Shown: positions 24,852 through 35,865 of the stretch, one piece after another
How positions within the stretch are numbered: position 1 is the stretch's first letter
Layout of the letters: each line of letters starts with the position of its first letter
Source of the DNA: Poronia punctata
Taxonomy: Eukaryota; Ascomycota; Sordariomycetes; Xylariales; Xylariaceae
Direction of reading: 5' to 3'
NCBI GenBank assembly: GCA_022579005.1
Contig: MU401667.1
Span: 1 to 63,343, forward strand
Length of the DNA: 63,343 nucleotides
The notes under the pieces: generated by a model
Told to the model about the DNA's origin: nothing
The model's database searches: none
Seen by the model: only the letters and a program-made list of their open reading frames with translations
Made by a program: the position numbers and the translations under genes

Positions 24852-25788
24852 TCAGGCGAGGCATCTCCATCCGCAGTATGTAACCGCGATAGTGGCCAAC
24901 AAAACTGACCATCTCACCAAACCCGTACGTATCTCGCTCCTGGCAATATCCTCCATGGCCTTTGTGTCGTTGGTTCTTGGGAAGTCGATCCCTTTTGGTA
25001 CATCACATCCAAGTGCATTGCATAGAGGCCCCCATCCGTCCCTGACGTCGAAGAATATCAACTTCTCCGGCGGCACATGCTCCTTAAGAAATGCAACGTG
25101 TTTCTCCCAGACCCGAGTCCCCTTTACACTACATCCTGTCCTGCTCGATTGGAATAGCTCTCCCCAGCGCCCAGCTCGCATGGCAGCCATCCAGGCGTTC
25201 CAGTGGCGCATCTGTAGGATTGCACGTCAGCGACGGACGTTGAAACATGACACATCATCACAAAGAACCATGATTTAGACCAGCACAGGAAGAAAATACC
25301 CATGTAAGTGCCAATAAGGAGAAAGGAAAGAGACAGCATAGCCTTACCGGATTATTAAACATCAACACCAGACTCAGAAACCACACCCGAGCATGGCCCG
25401 CAGTCTTGTCGTACGATTCAGCCCAGGCATCCGGATCTCGAACGGTGCAAATGACCTTGGCCTCCGGATATAGCTTCATCAGTTCTGGGACGAAGACGCA
25501 CGCTGGCGTGTCGGTGACTGCTACATAGCCATCTAGGAGTCTATCCAGCTCGCCCATGATGAGCTTCTCGTCTTCGGTGGTACGTGTCGGCGTGTGTCTC
25601 AGTATCTTGGTCCAGGTCTTTAAGTTATAGCTCTCGCCCTTCGTCATCTGTGTGCCGCAATGATATACCGGGCCGCCGAGCAATGTTGAAAGGGCCTGAC
25701 TGAAAGATGTTGTCCCTGTCCGGGGCAGACCGGCCCCGATAACCTGCAGTTTCCTCCCCACTTCCGGCCTCGACGCTTCTTGACCCAT
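24852..25788 (-). CDS. Sulfotransferase-like P-loop protein with C-terminal membrane segment
   Basis: Two exons, 25788-25348 and 25211-24852, encode 266 aa; the 136-nt intron joins MFNNP to MRHWNAWMAAM in frame. Residues 15-30 carry the P-loop-like GAGLPRTGTTSF, the PAPS 5'-phosphosulfate site of the fungal sulfotransferase family (Pfam Sulfotransfer_4, often mislabelled NAD-dependent epimerase). AKVICTVRDPDAWAESY matches the second conserved block (PAPS 3'-phosphate binding). The last ~20 residues (WSVLLATIAVTYCGWRCLA) look like a tail-anchor or terminal transmembrane helix, seen in several fungal members. The N-terminal MGQEASRP suggests possible N-myristoylation. The substrate is unknown. 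Confidence 0.82.
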
Positions 25789-28700
25789 TATTCGAACTTG
25801 CCTTGCAAAGCCCGCCTTGATCGAAATAACAACAGAAAGATCGCGGTCACAATTTCTGTCTCCTATACGCCGTCTTGATCGTCTGATGGGGATGGTTCAC
25901 AAATCGTAAGTCGACGGGAATTCGAGTTTCTATAAGTTTAGCGGAAAGCAAGATGTCTTCCGCGCAGAAAAGCATGAGTAGGCGTTACAAACCAACGATA
26001 ACAGTACACTATTATCTAGAAAGAATAAAACAGGTCAAAGTTGCGAGATCCTCTCTTATGTACACTTGGATAGCCTAAGGAACCACCTATTATATACTGA
26101 CAAGGGGCGGACCCATCTGTGATTCTGTAAATATTGTTTACCTTCAGATTGATGCGGCGTCTACGTGTATAATGTCGGTACCGACTTCCGAAGCAACGAT
26201 CATTGGACAGATAAAACCAATATTGAGATCTCGGACGGGTCCACTAGCGAAAAGGGGTGAAGTCGACGCCGTGCGGTCTAACTTCACCATATGTTGATCA
26301 ACCTTTCGAGGCGGACCCCTTCATCATAACGGGGCTCTCCTCCCGCGATCTAGCCAACCAACAAAGCTACATTGCTTCTTTATATTCCCCGGCTTCTCGA
26401 ATTTTGAAGACGGAGTTTTCTGTTCCACGACATCTCTTCTCGGATGTTCCCTTAGAGTCAGTCCGTAACCTGTACGCGTACAGTTGAAGACGGACGGGTA
26501 GACGGGTGCTAGCATGCCCACCAGAACGGATATCCGAACGAAATATTTTGGGTCCTGGAAATTATCTTATCCAAACCGAACAGAGATAAAGAAAGGCATT
26601 GGCTGGAAAACCAGCTGGTTTACTAGGTATAATATTTAATTCGAGTATGAGCGTGTAGATAGTCTTTCTTTTAAAAGGGCACTATTTAGTTTTAAGCTCT
26701 TCCAGCCTTGCCGTTTTAAGGAAAAGTGGTGATAAGAATTGGTATAGTTTAGGTGGTGATCGGCAAGGCGGCAACGATCATACTTCTAAGAGGTGATGAG
26801 ACTTGTAATATGATTACTATTATCTGTACTCTAAATTTTACAGATCATAATTATGACTGTACAAGGTTATAAACAATAATAATGTCGAGAATACTTTAGT
26901 CCTTACACAACAAAATAACATGTCTGGCAGATCTGGTTACATTTCAAGCTACTGGGCAGATTCAAGGACATAATGCAGTGTAAAAGCATACCTACCAAAG
27001 CAACAATATCAAACACCAACCAATTGATGTGGTGCCGGCATCTTAACCATTTTGCTGTTCCTTCTTCAGTTTTAGAACTCCGAAATGAAACACAGTAAAA
27101 GTGATGGGAATTTTCGGACTTAGTATTACAGCTCCGACTCCCCAAGTTAAAGCAACCAACCAACTGACATATTTCTTTCTTTTCCATTCAAACAGCCCTC
27201 ACACAAGTGTCACGTGGTAATATCTCGAGTGCTACCTACTACCTACGCGTCCGTCAGATCTTGCCAGATTGCGCCAATGGACTTTTTGCTTGCTTGACTC
27301 CGAACTGGAGTTCAGCTCCCGACTTCTCCGAGTGGCGCATCATGCATTCGAAATCCTTCAGTAGGTAAGCTGTGAGAAGCTGAAATGGCCCGATAAACAA
27401 GCATGTTCTAGAAGTTCTTTTACATGTCACCTTAGCAGAGATAGGCAGGCAGGTAAGGTCCTTAAAGGTATTGGAGGATTTTCGATTTCTTGATCGCGGT
27501 TTTGCGCGATCCAGTCCTTGGGGTACATGCGTATGTGCAGAAAGCTTTTGTAGTACGTAACCTAGCCAGAAAGGAAGCTCAATGTTCGGTATTCTGGTTC
27601 ACCTTATGTTTTTGAACTGATGCAGGTAGGGTATCTAAGATGTCTGTAAGATCTTATTCAGGACAGGCCGAGACATGAGGCTATTATACCTGGCACTGCG
27701 CTGGTATTCTGTAACCCCAACCATCTGACGCTGGCATGTCAAATAGGCGACGGTGGGCAAAGACAATATGTAGTCAAACCCTGTAAGCAGAGGTCTAAAT
27801 GTTGTCCTCCAGCAAAGAACCAATGCAGGTGTTGGTTGTTCTTACAGGTCAGTTGAAAGGTTAAATAGTCAAACCCCGTGCATTGGGCTGTAGTTGGATA
27901 TTCTTTACTTCACTTTGTTAACAAATGTCTCAAACTGCTGACTTCCTAATACATACTTGCTAGACTAGCCTAACCTAGACTATTTTGACATGTACGTGTA
28001 GATTCAGAACGATGGATGACAGTGACGTAGTCACCTACTCTATTTAGGACCTTACTAAATCTATTATAAGAATGCTTGGGCGCCTCCGGTTGGTAGAACT
28101 AGGTCGAGACCGGGAAAAGAGTGGGCTCAGGGCCCCTAGATCTACCGGCGTTATACTCGGGGGTGCGCACAAGCGTCCTGTTCTTTACTTGGCACTTGCC
28201 CATCTGGCATCACAGCTCAAAATCTGAAACAAGAACTAAGGGATCTGAGTAAAGACCTCACTTCTAGAAAGTGTGGATAAATATCACGTAGGTGTGTTGT
28301 AAGATCAATTGTATATGCCTAGCATTGAAGTAGGCGTTGGACTGGGAAATGAGAAACAGTAAACTTCAAAAGTTCTCATGTGATACCTGTTGTTCCTGTA
28401 TCCAATGTGTATAATTTCCCTTCCCTTTCTTTGTGCCTCCTATTGAAAGGGTACTGTACGTCCTGTGTTTAGGTAGCACACGTTGTTCCTGTCGTTGTCC
28501 TGTGTTTAGGTAGCACACGTTGTACCTGTCGTTGCCATACCTCATCGTCGCTCTTTCCCCAAGTCTTGAACACAGAATAACCCACTCCGGCATCTTGAAT
28601 GGCCCACCTACCTACAATGGAGGTAACACGTAATGGATTTGAATAAGAAAGTAATGGCATTGGTTAAACAATGCTTTGCAAAGTACAAAAGTACCTAGTT

Positions 28701-29168
28701 ATTCTAGGTATCTTCAAAAAGTAGTATGGAGTTTGGGTATGCAAACAATGCCTAAGCTGCACCCATGTAACCTACATATTTACGCACCTTCCTGACCACC
28801 TCTATTGTCCGGCTGGACAGCCGCTCTTATTGAAGTATTCATATTTCTTCCCACACACATTTTTAGACGCCTATTCACTCTTTACATCTGTGGCAAACTC
28901 TGTTGTTTGGTGATGAACCCTTCCCTTTTATAACCCTGTTCGCCTTACACACCCACCTGGTCCCCTACATTATGTCTCTGTGGTGATCATCCTGATCGTC
29001 AAGACCCTCCACATCCTTCAACATCCTTCGCACTCCGACCACTTCGGGCCGCGATCGACTAGGTATTTTTCATGATAGCTAGGTTAGATGATTGTTTTTT
29101 GCCCTTAACTCTTGTCCCTCACTTGGAACTTGACCAAGTATAACTCTTTTTGAGACATCACAGTCAAC
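25789..29168. other. Long intergenic region, no gene seen
   Basis: 3.4 kb between two divergent genes. Frames are short and unconvincing. A 37-bp tandem duplication lies at 28461-28534 (separate entry). The last ~200 bases before 29169 are pyrimidine-rich, typical of a fungal promoter. Confidence 0.45.
28461..28534. repeat. 37-bp tandem duplication
   Basis: Unit beginning TCCTGTGTTTAGGTAGCACA at 28461-28497 is repeated at 28498-28534 with one mismatch (T/A). It lies in non-coding DNA 630 bp upstream of the metallo-beta-lactamase-like gene. Confidence 0.9.
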
Positions 29169-30869
29169 ATGGCATTGACCATCAAGCACCTCAACTCGGA
29201 TGCGTCCTTCCTGCTCTCTTTTGAGCCTATCATCCCTCAATCTGTCGCCGACTCTATAGCCTCGCGACCCTTCACCATTCTTTTGGACCCATGGGTTACG
29301 GGATCATCTTCCGCCTCACAAAAGCGCCCAGCTTGTATATCATCACTCAAAGAACTATCGTCGCCTCCTGATCTCGTTGTCATTAGCCAGCGCAAGAGTG
29401 ATCACTGTAACGAAGCCACATTGCGCCAACTCCCTGCAAGTGGGACGGATACACTTATACTTGCCGAGCCCGCTTCGGCCCGTCTGATCAAGAGTTGGAA
29501 ATACTTTGATAGAGAGAAGATTCGCATCATTGAGAAGTGGGAGGACCCAAGAGTGAGCGACAAACAGACCGTCATACGGATTCCGGTACCGGCCCTGCGA
29601 CCTGGCTCTGGTGAGGGAGAAGTCACTGTCGCATTTATTCCCCAGAAGCGTGACCGTAGCGGCATGCATGGAGCGATTGGCATCACTTACAGACCACCAC
29701 ACACGCACAGTCTGGCCCAACGAACACGGAAAGTCAGGATTCTCACGCCGCCTACAACGCCCGAGTCCGACAGCCCCCGACTGGATGATACTGAAAGGGA
29801 TACTGATATAGAGCCACCCGTTGCGGCACCTCTTGGTGACACGTTCCTTCTACCGCCCACCCCGCCAATTTCGCCAACAGAGCCCACCTCGCCAACCTTA
29901 GCCATCTCACCGGGCTCATTACGCTCTGTTCGTTCTGCTTCCACTCTGATTGCCTCTCCAACCAATTCTCTGTACAGCCCGACTTTCCGCCCTGTGACGT
30001 CCTCTCAAAACGAGGCAGCGCCGGTGCTTAGCCCTGTGGCTCACAGTCGGCCACTATCAGTCATATTCTCGCCCCATGGCATATCATACGATAACCTAGC
30101 ACCTTATGCAACCTCACACCTTGTTTCCGAGGCAGCATTGCCGTTGACTACGCTGCTTCAGTGCATGGATAGCGTAAGCAGTCCCTGGTGGTTAGGCGGC
30201 AATACCTCTGCTGGCGTTCCCCAAGGCGCCGAGATCGCCGCAAATCTCTTCGCCAGACTTTGGATAAGCGCACAGGACAACAGCGAAAAGGATGTTCGAG
30301 GACGGATGTCGGGCATGCTGAAGACGCGCCGATGGAACACTGAGGAGATCGAGGGCGCCCTCGAATCAGGGTTTGGAGACAAAAGAGACAGTTATAGGCC
30401 AACAAGCCAATACAGCACCTTGGACAAGGACAAGACCAAGGCCGGGGTCCCGAAAACAGAAGTCATGCGTCTGAAATGCGGCGAGGAGATCCTTGTCTCT
30501 GGCACCGGCTGCCTTTGGCGGACCACAACCAAAGAGAACGACTTGAATACACCAGTAGCGGCCGCAGCTACGAAACCCAGAGTGAAGCTCCCAATCCTAC
30601 CTGCACCAAAGTTTCAAGCAGGAGGCATCGCAACCGACGATCACCACGAGGGAAAGTACTACAACAACACTGGTGTACCGATGACCCTGCCAAAGGTCCA
30701 AGATGACATGTCCCCGAAAAGGCCCACGGTCTACCGGACGCTACGGACCAAAGACCTCATCATGCCATCGCCAAAGTTGATGTTGGAGCGAGACTTTGAC
30801 GCGATCGATCTTAACGGTCCCTCTCCCACTTTGCCCCGCGATCGTGGTGCTCCGCCACGGAATATCTAG
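29169..30869 (+). CDS. Metallo-beta-lactamase-like protein with degenerate metal site
   Basis: A single exon of 566 aa. The N-terminal ~170 residues resemble the UlaG-type beta-lactamase superfamily fold: ILLDPWVTGSS at about 36-46 and LVVISQRKSDHCNEATL at about 69-85. The usual HxHxDH motif is reduced to QRKSDH (Asp78, His79), so the first metal-binding histidines are absent and catalytic activity is doubtful. A long Pro/Ser/Thr linker (about 200-310) follows, then a second conserved block (about 320-400) containing GGNTSAGVPQGAEIAANLFA. The rest is probably disordered. Similar proteins are common in ascomycetes and are annotated only by fold. Convergent with the PEF protein. Confidence 0.75.
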   Translation: MALTIKHLNSDASFLLSFEPIIPQSVADSIASRPFTILLDPWVTGSSSASQKRPACISSLKELSSPPDLVVISQRKSDHCNEATLRQLPASGTDTLILAEPASARLIKSWKYFDREKIRIIEKWEDPRVSDKQTVIRIPVPALRPGSGEGEVTVAFIPQKRDRSGMHGAIGITYRPPHTHSLAQRTRKVRILTPPTTPESDSPRLDDTERDTDIEPPVAAPLGDTFLLPPTPPISPTEPTSPTLAISPGSLRSVRSASTLIASPTNSLYSPTFRPVTSSQNEAAPVLSPVAHSRPLSVIFSPHGISYDNLAPYATSHLVSEAALPLTTLLQCMDSVSSPWWLGGNTSAGVPQGAEIAANLFARLWISAQDNSEKDVRGRMSGMLKTRRWNTEEIEGALESGFGDKRDSYRPTSQYSTLDKDKTKAGVPKTEVMRLKCGEEILVSGTGCLWRTTTKENDLNTPVAAAATKPRVKLPILPAPKFQAGGIATDDHHEGKYYNNTGVPMTLPKVQDDMSPKRPTVYRTLRTKDLIMPSPKLMLERDFDAIDLNGPSPTLPRDRGAPPRNI

Positions 30870-31833
30870 GGTGTAAGAAGGGCAAAGTCCACGCGGCAAT
30901 TGTCAGGGGGACTTTGTTGGATCTAGATATCTCGGGTTGGGTTCTACGTTTCATAGTTAAACGAACTCGCCATCCTAGAAGGTCTGGATTGATCATTTGT
31001 TTTTGTTTTTTTTCATTTCTGTTTCTGTTTTCATTCATGTTTCATACCTACCTAGACAACAACCTAGGCTAGGAAAGAAGGGACGACAGGACGCAAAGGT
31101 GAGGGGAATAAGCATAGCATGACATGGAGTTCCTGAACGCACACAAAAGGGGGACCGGAATAGGGTTATAGAATGGAAAGACGAGTGTCCTTCCTGTCGG
31201 GCGTACTTGTCGCTTACACATCGGCGTATGGCTATGGTTATGGTTTGAGCTTTCTCTTGCCGGGGCTGGCACCAGGATCAGGATCCTAGATTCCATGTAC
31301 ATATTTGTCCTGTCCTGTCCTGTCTCTGTCCTATTTAAAGGGCTATACGGTGGTAGATAGATATGCCATGAATGACTGAATGACCAAATGAAGAGATCAT
31401 AAAACAAACCTCATCTAACTATTCTGTGCGATGTGCCTTGTCATGATAAGGTAAACAGTTTGGACAACTTGCAAAGACCATTTTTGTACATGTAGGGAGA
31501 GGTATTTCATCTATCAGTATCATCACCTATACCATACAAATTCACAGCAACGTTGATCAGCTCATGTTTATTAGATAGGGGTAGTTTTAATACCCCCTTT
31601 TCCGATTCTTTTCGCTCGCTCACTCATTAACGTCCCTCCAAAGGGGGAACGGGTATCTATGACAAATAAGCAATGTCTGGAACATATTCCAGCTCCCAAA
31701 CCAGACAGACATTCTTATCCGGCTCAAAGCACATATACTTCAGGAGGGAAAGAAAGAAACGAAAACAGACTTAAATCCCGATTCATGACCCGGGCCCTCA
31801 AGGTCTTTTTCTTTTTTTTATCACATGTCCATC
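30870..31833. other. Convergent intergenic region
   Basis: 964 bp between two converging stop codons, presumably 3' UTRs. Contains a short TGTCC triplet repeat (31306-31320). No gene seen. Confidence 0.45.
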
Positions 31834-33316
31834 TTATTTGAGCTGCTTCAAGATCTCGACCAAGAAATCCTCAAAACCTAATGTAATATACCCGTCGCGA
31901 TCATCATCGTATTTCTTGAAAACATCCGTCATGCGCTTCAGACTGATACAAGCCTGAACAAAGAGGTCGAAGCTCATGACGCCCTCGCCGCGCTTGTCGT
32001 ACGTGTGGAACAACAGCTCGACAAACCCGGGGCTCAGGCGGTAGCGGAAGGCGACGAGGGCATTGGAGAACTCGTCAAGGCTGATGTTTCCAGACCGGTC
32101 CACGTCGAATTTGTCGAAGAGGGTTCGCCAGGAGGCTAGGAAGGACCATAACCCGCAGAACTCGTCATATCCGATCGTGCCTGATCTGTCGCTGTCGAAC
32201 ATCCGGATCATCATTCGCACTGTCTGCGGATCGAATGCCGTCCAGTCGCCGTTGACTAGGGCTGCTGATAGTTCGCGCTCGGACAGTTGGCCGGTGCCTA
32301 AATGTGCATCAATTCTGTTAGCCTGAGCTGTTTTTTTTCATGCCTATGTAGAGATGCTTGCGACTTGGTTCTGCGCATCTGAGGTAGGTACCGAGACAAT
32401 AAAGATCGAAATGAGACAAGATCTGAGACTCGCCCATTCCTAAGGGTGGCGTCGCCACTGATACCTAACCACCGGCGCACAGCAAAACTGGGTGATACAT
32501 GCTGGGCGCTTCTTCATACCACGGCAATAGTAGTAGCAGTAATTAGAGAATAAGACATACCATCTTTATCTACGGCGCGGAACAAAGGCAAGAGACTGGG
32601 ATCGGAACCGCCATCTGTAGGGACGGGAGAAGGCGGGGGTATGTTTGACGCGGGTGGTCGGTTGTGCGCTGTCGGACGCGGGCCCGAAGCTTGTGGAGGC
32701 GGAGACATGGTCGAGTGCGACGTAGGAGGCGGATGTGAGCTGTAGTTGGAGGGGCGGTGGCTAGAATCTTGTCTATATCCCGAATCTTGTCTGTAGCCCG
32801 AATCTTGTCTGTAACCGGAATCTTGTCGGCGACCACCGGCCGGGTAACTATCGTGGCGGGAGGAACCAGGGCCTGGAGGTGGAGGCTGGGGTTTGGAGTG
32901 ATAGTTTAAGGGCGCGGGCCTGACAGAGCCGCCCTTCTGTTGGGGAGATGATCCCAGACATTAGCTAAGGTGTTTTTGTTGTAGTCGATCCGAGGAAAGA
33001 GGGATAACAAAGAAGGAAGATAGGTCCACATCGTCATCGTATCATCGTATCATGGTGAAAGGCTAGGACGAGGAAGAAGCTATCGATCCGGTACGTACCT
33101 GTTCCGGCTCTGCGAACCTGGGATTGGAGACAAGTTAGTGTTTGGTCGCCATGGCGGACGTGTCCCCGGTTTGTGCTACCATAGGTTTTCTCGGGTCTGT
33201 CTTCCAACATGCGTGCAGTGGCAGATAAAGACAATAAGGAGAGCGGCGTAGCAAGACTAGCCCTTCGGTACTTACCTCGGAAGTTCATCTGGGTTATACG
33301 GCCTATTGTATGCCAT
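31834..33316 (-). CDS. PEF1: Penta-EF-hand calcium-binding protein (peflin/ALG-2 type)
   Basis: Four exons, 33316-33276 (41 nt), 33117-33099 (19-nt micro-exon), 32936-32561 and 32297-31834, give 299 aa. Frame is kept at LPR/FAEPEQ/KGGSVR and AVDKDG/TGQLSE. The N-terminal ~130 residues are Pro/Gly/Ser-rich with four near-identical RQDSG(Y/S) units, as in peflin and Sec31-binding relatives. EF-hand loops visible: DKDGTGQLSERE, DSDRSGTIGYDE, DVDRSGNISLDE, a weaker DKRGEGVMSFDL and DDDRDGYITLGFED. Five hands is the penta-EF-hand signature. Members bind calcium and act in membrane traffic or cation response; yeast Pef1 is the likely orthologue. Introns are 158, 162 and 263 nt. Confidence 0.9.
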
Positions 33317-35011
33317 CCTGACTCTTTCACTTGATACAACTATGTATATTACTTGTTCTTTCAAGGAAGGAAAAGCTCAGGCTAGGAAGTAAACCGACAG
33401 AGTATGTGGGACTGCGATTCTTATTTAATAGAGGGAAGGGTTGATAATCGAGGCGGTGTTTTGGAAAGAGCTATCTATCATATACGTGTACGAGTAGAAA
33501 CAAGATGAGTTATGTTCAAATGAACAAAACAAAAAAAGGCACAAGCTGTGAACAAGGGAAAGAATGACAGCCGCAAGATGACTATAAGCACGTGGAGAAC
33601 TAGACGAGATGGAGGGGTTGTCAGTATACCTGCAGTACGCGACCGGCACCCCGCTAGCCGCTCAAGTTTGGCAGTATGGAGAGCTGCCCTATCATGTAAC
33701 AGGCTAGGTACCAGTACAAGACATTCAAGTACATCTTATCATGTGCCACTGATCACGGCATATCGCAGGCTGTTTTTTCTTCATTTTCTTCTACGCACAA
33801 ATCAGACAGACATATACCTTGTCACTCATGATCTACAATAACACAGCTTTAACATGTGCCTTGAGCCCCTATCTACCACATGCCGATTGAGTTTGTGTTG
33901 TGTAATTCCGGGCAGTGCCGACCAACTGCAGGCTCGAAGAGAGCTTCCATTGAAATACTACTCGTAGCGATATTAGGTTTTGTTCCGAGAACGGTCACCG
34001 AAGGAATTAAAAATGCATTGTGGCAATGCTTCAAGAGAGCCGACGGAAGAGCAAAGATGAAACGTCTCAGTTTCGAAGAAAGTAAGACAGTCGGTCTACA
34101 CTTTTGGTTGTCTAGACCAAGCGCCCGAGGTTACTTGCAAGGTTGAATCTGAATGTTGGGGGCTGTGTGCTTGTACGCACGTACACGTAGATTCAAACTG
34201 GAGATATCTATCCTCAGCTTCTAATATGACAATACCAAACCTAAGCTTGACATTGTACGACCAGTAGGCTAACTACTCGTAAGCTCAAGTCAGCCATATT
34301 GTAATAGCCGGCCATGCCGGTTCTTTTTTGATCCGAGTAGAAGCAGCTCTTTGGTTCCGTTACGGACTTCCTCTTTGTCAGACAAGGCCTAATATCACGA
34401 TAAATCATAATGTGGCTTATATCTAGAAGTACAGCAACCCCTATTTATTTCCCTCTCGTTATTCCTTCAAGTTTGATATTCATTGATGTAAGATGGCTGA
34501 GCCATGTTCGGGTCTTAGCTGTCTTCCAATTTCAAGTATCTAACCTAGCTGAGAGTCCCAGAATCCCGGATGGGGGGCCCGGGTAGGACGGCATGAGATT
34601 CTGGAGATGCAGAAATAAGAACTCAAACTTCCTTTCGACTACCTTGCAAACCTTCAATATCTTTATAGATAATATCGTGATATATCTACGATTTACTTTA
34701 GGTAGTCTAGCATGCCGATAACATACGGGTAGCTGTTGCTGAAGGTACGCCGGTATTAGCACAAGTCCCACACCACCGGATCTCTTGGCACCGTTTTAAT
34801 CAGCTCAACTTTTCAACTCTCACTTTTCACTATCGCGCTCTGCACGCTAAACTACAAACAGGAGGCTATAAGTATGCAGTACTTATTACCCCTAAACACC
34901 AAAGCTATTAAAGCTGCAATAAAATAGAAAAAATAGCTAAAAAAGTAAAACATAGGTATATTAAATGCTATTATATTTACTTAACGTTTTTTTTTTTTTT
35001 TTTAGCTATAC
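33317..35011. other. Intergenic, AT-rich toward right end
   Basis: Upstream of the PEF gene. Holds three TACGAGTA-type motifs (33489, 33959, 34274). From about 34860 composition turns AT-rich, ending in a run of 17 T (34987-35003) next to the hairpin element. No gene seen. Confidence 0.45.
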
Positions 35012-35452
35012 TATATACTATAGCAAGAAAATGTGTTTTTAAAGAATTGTTCTTTTTAAAAAGAAGCGTTGCCCTTAAAACATGCGTTGCTAACCAAAAG
35101 AGGCTTAGTTCTAAAGCATCCGGGCTATACTATATAAGTTGCAAAACGCAGAGGTTAAATAACTGGTCACTAGTAGAGTAGTTTGGCCGCCCACTCCGTC
35201 AGAGGCTTCGCGAGTTCGACCCCTCGCGGAGCCTCTGGCGGAGTAGGCCAGACCTTTTGATTCTTTTTACGCTTTAGGCCCACCCTTGAATTTTAGACCA
35301 ATCAGGTACTAGAACGCTAGCAACGCTTCTTTTTTAGCAACGCTTCTAGCCAAAAGAACGCTTCTCTCTAAAGCAAGGATTCTTATACAGGGCAACGCTT
35401 CTTTTTAAAAAGAACGATTCTCCGCAGCCATATTTTCCCAGTACAGTATATA
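35012..35452. mobile_element. Non-autonomous inverted-repeat element with tRNA-like hairpin core
   Basis: The inner terminal repeats at 35044-35074 and 35390-35420 are inverted copies of 31 bp with one mismatch (C/T). Weaker similarity extends outward to TATATACT/AGTATATA at 35012 and 35452. The core is a long hairpin: arm 35181-35214, 7-nt loop TTCGACC, arm 35223-35253, with three differences, all C-to-T on the left arm. GAGTTCGACCCC (35212-35223) resembles a tRNA B box, and a weak A-box-like stretch lies about 40 nt before it, as in a tRNA-derived SINE. Near the right end AACGCTTCT occurs four times directly. No ORF. It could be a MITE, a SINE or a composite. Confidence 0.55.
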
Positions 35453-35865
35453 TTTAGTTTTGTACTTATAGTAATAAGGTAGGTTTTATATATATTAAAG
35501 CAACTAGTCATTTCTTGCCCTTCTAATAACTTTTGTATTACAACGTAGGTACCTAGGTATTTGCCTAGTAAACCAGTAAGATTGTATATATGACCGGATT
35601 GTCTAGGTACCTTTCCGCTTAAGGTTTAGCGTGCAAAGCCAAATAGTAAAAAGTAAGAGTTAAAAAGTTGGGCTGCGTTTTAATAGAAATGACGCGATTC
35701 AGTCAAAGTACGTGTACAGTTAGTTGTATTGTATTACTAATTAATCATCCAACATAAAACAAGAGTGTGAGATTTCATCTTGCCTGCCTTAAAAAGCGCC
35801 AACCGTTTGCATTTTGAATCACTAGTTCTTATAGACAGCCAGGAATTCATTGATTCTACGTCATC
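35453..35865. other. Intergenic, upstream of ChaC gene
   Basis: Holds a perfect TACCTAGGTA palindrome at 35550-35559. Presumably the promoter of the gene at 35866. Otherwise nothing seen. Confidence 0.4.

Noticed and set aside
35181..35253. Functional tRNA gene in the hairpin element
   Set aside because: The hairpin arms replace the anticodon and acceptor structure; no cloverleaf can be drawn, only box-like similarity.
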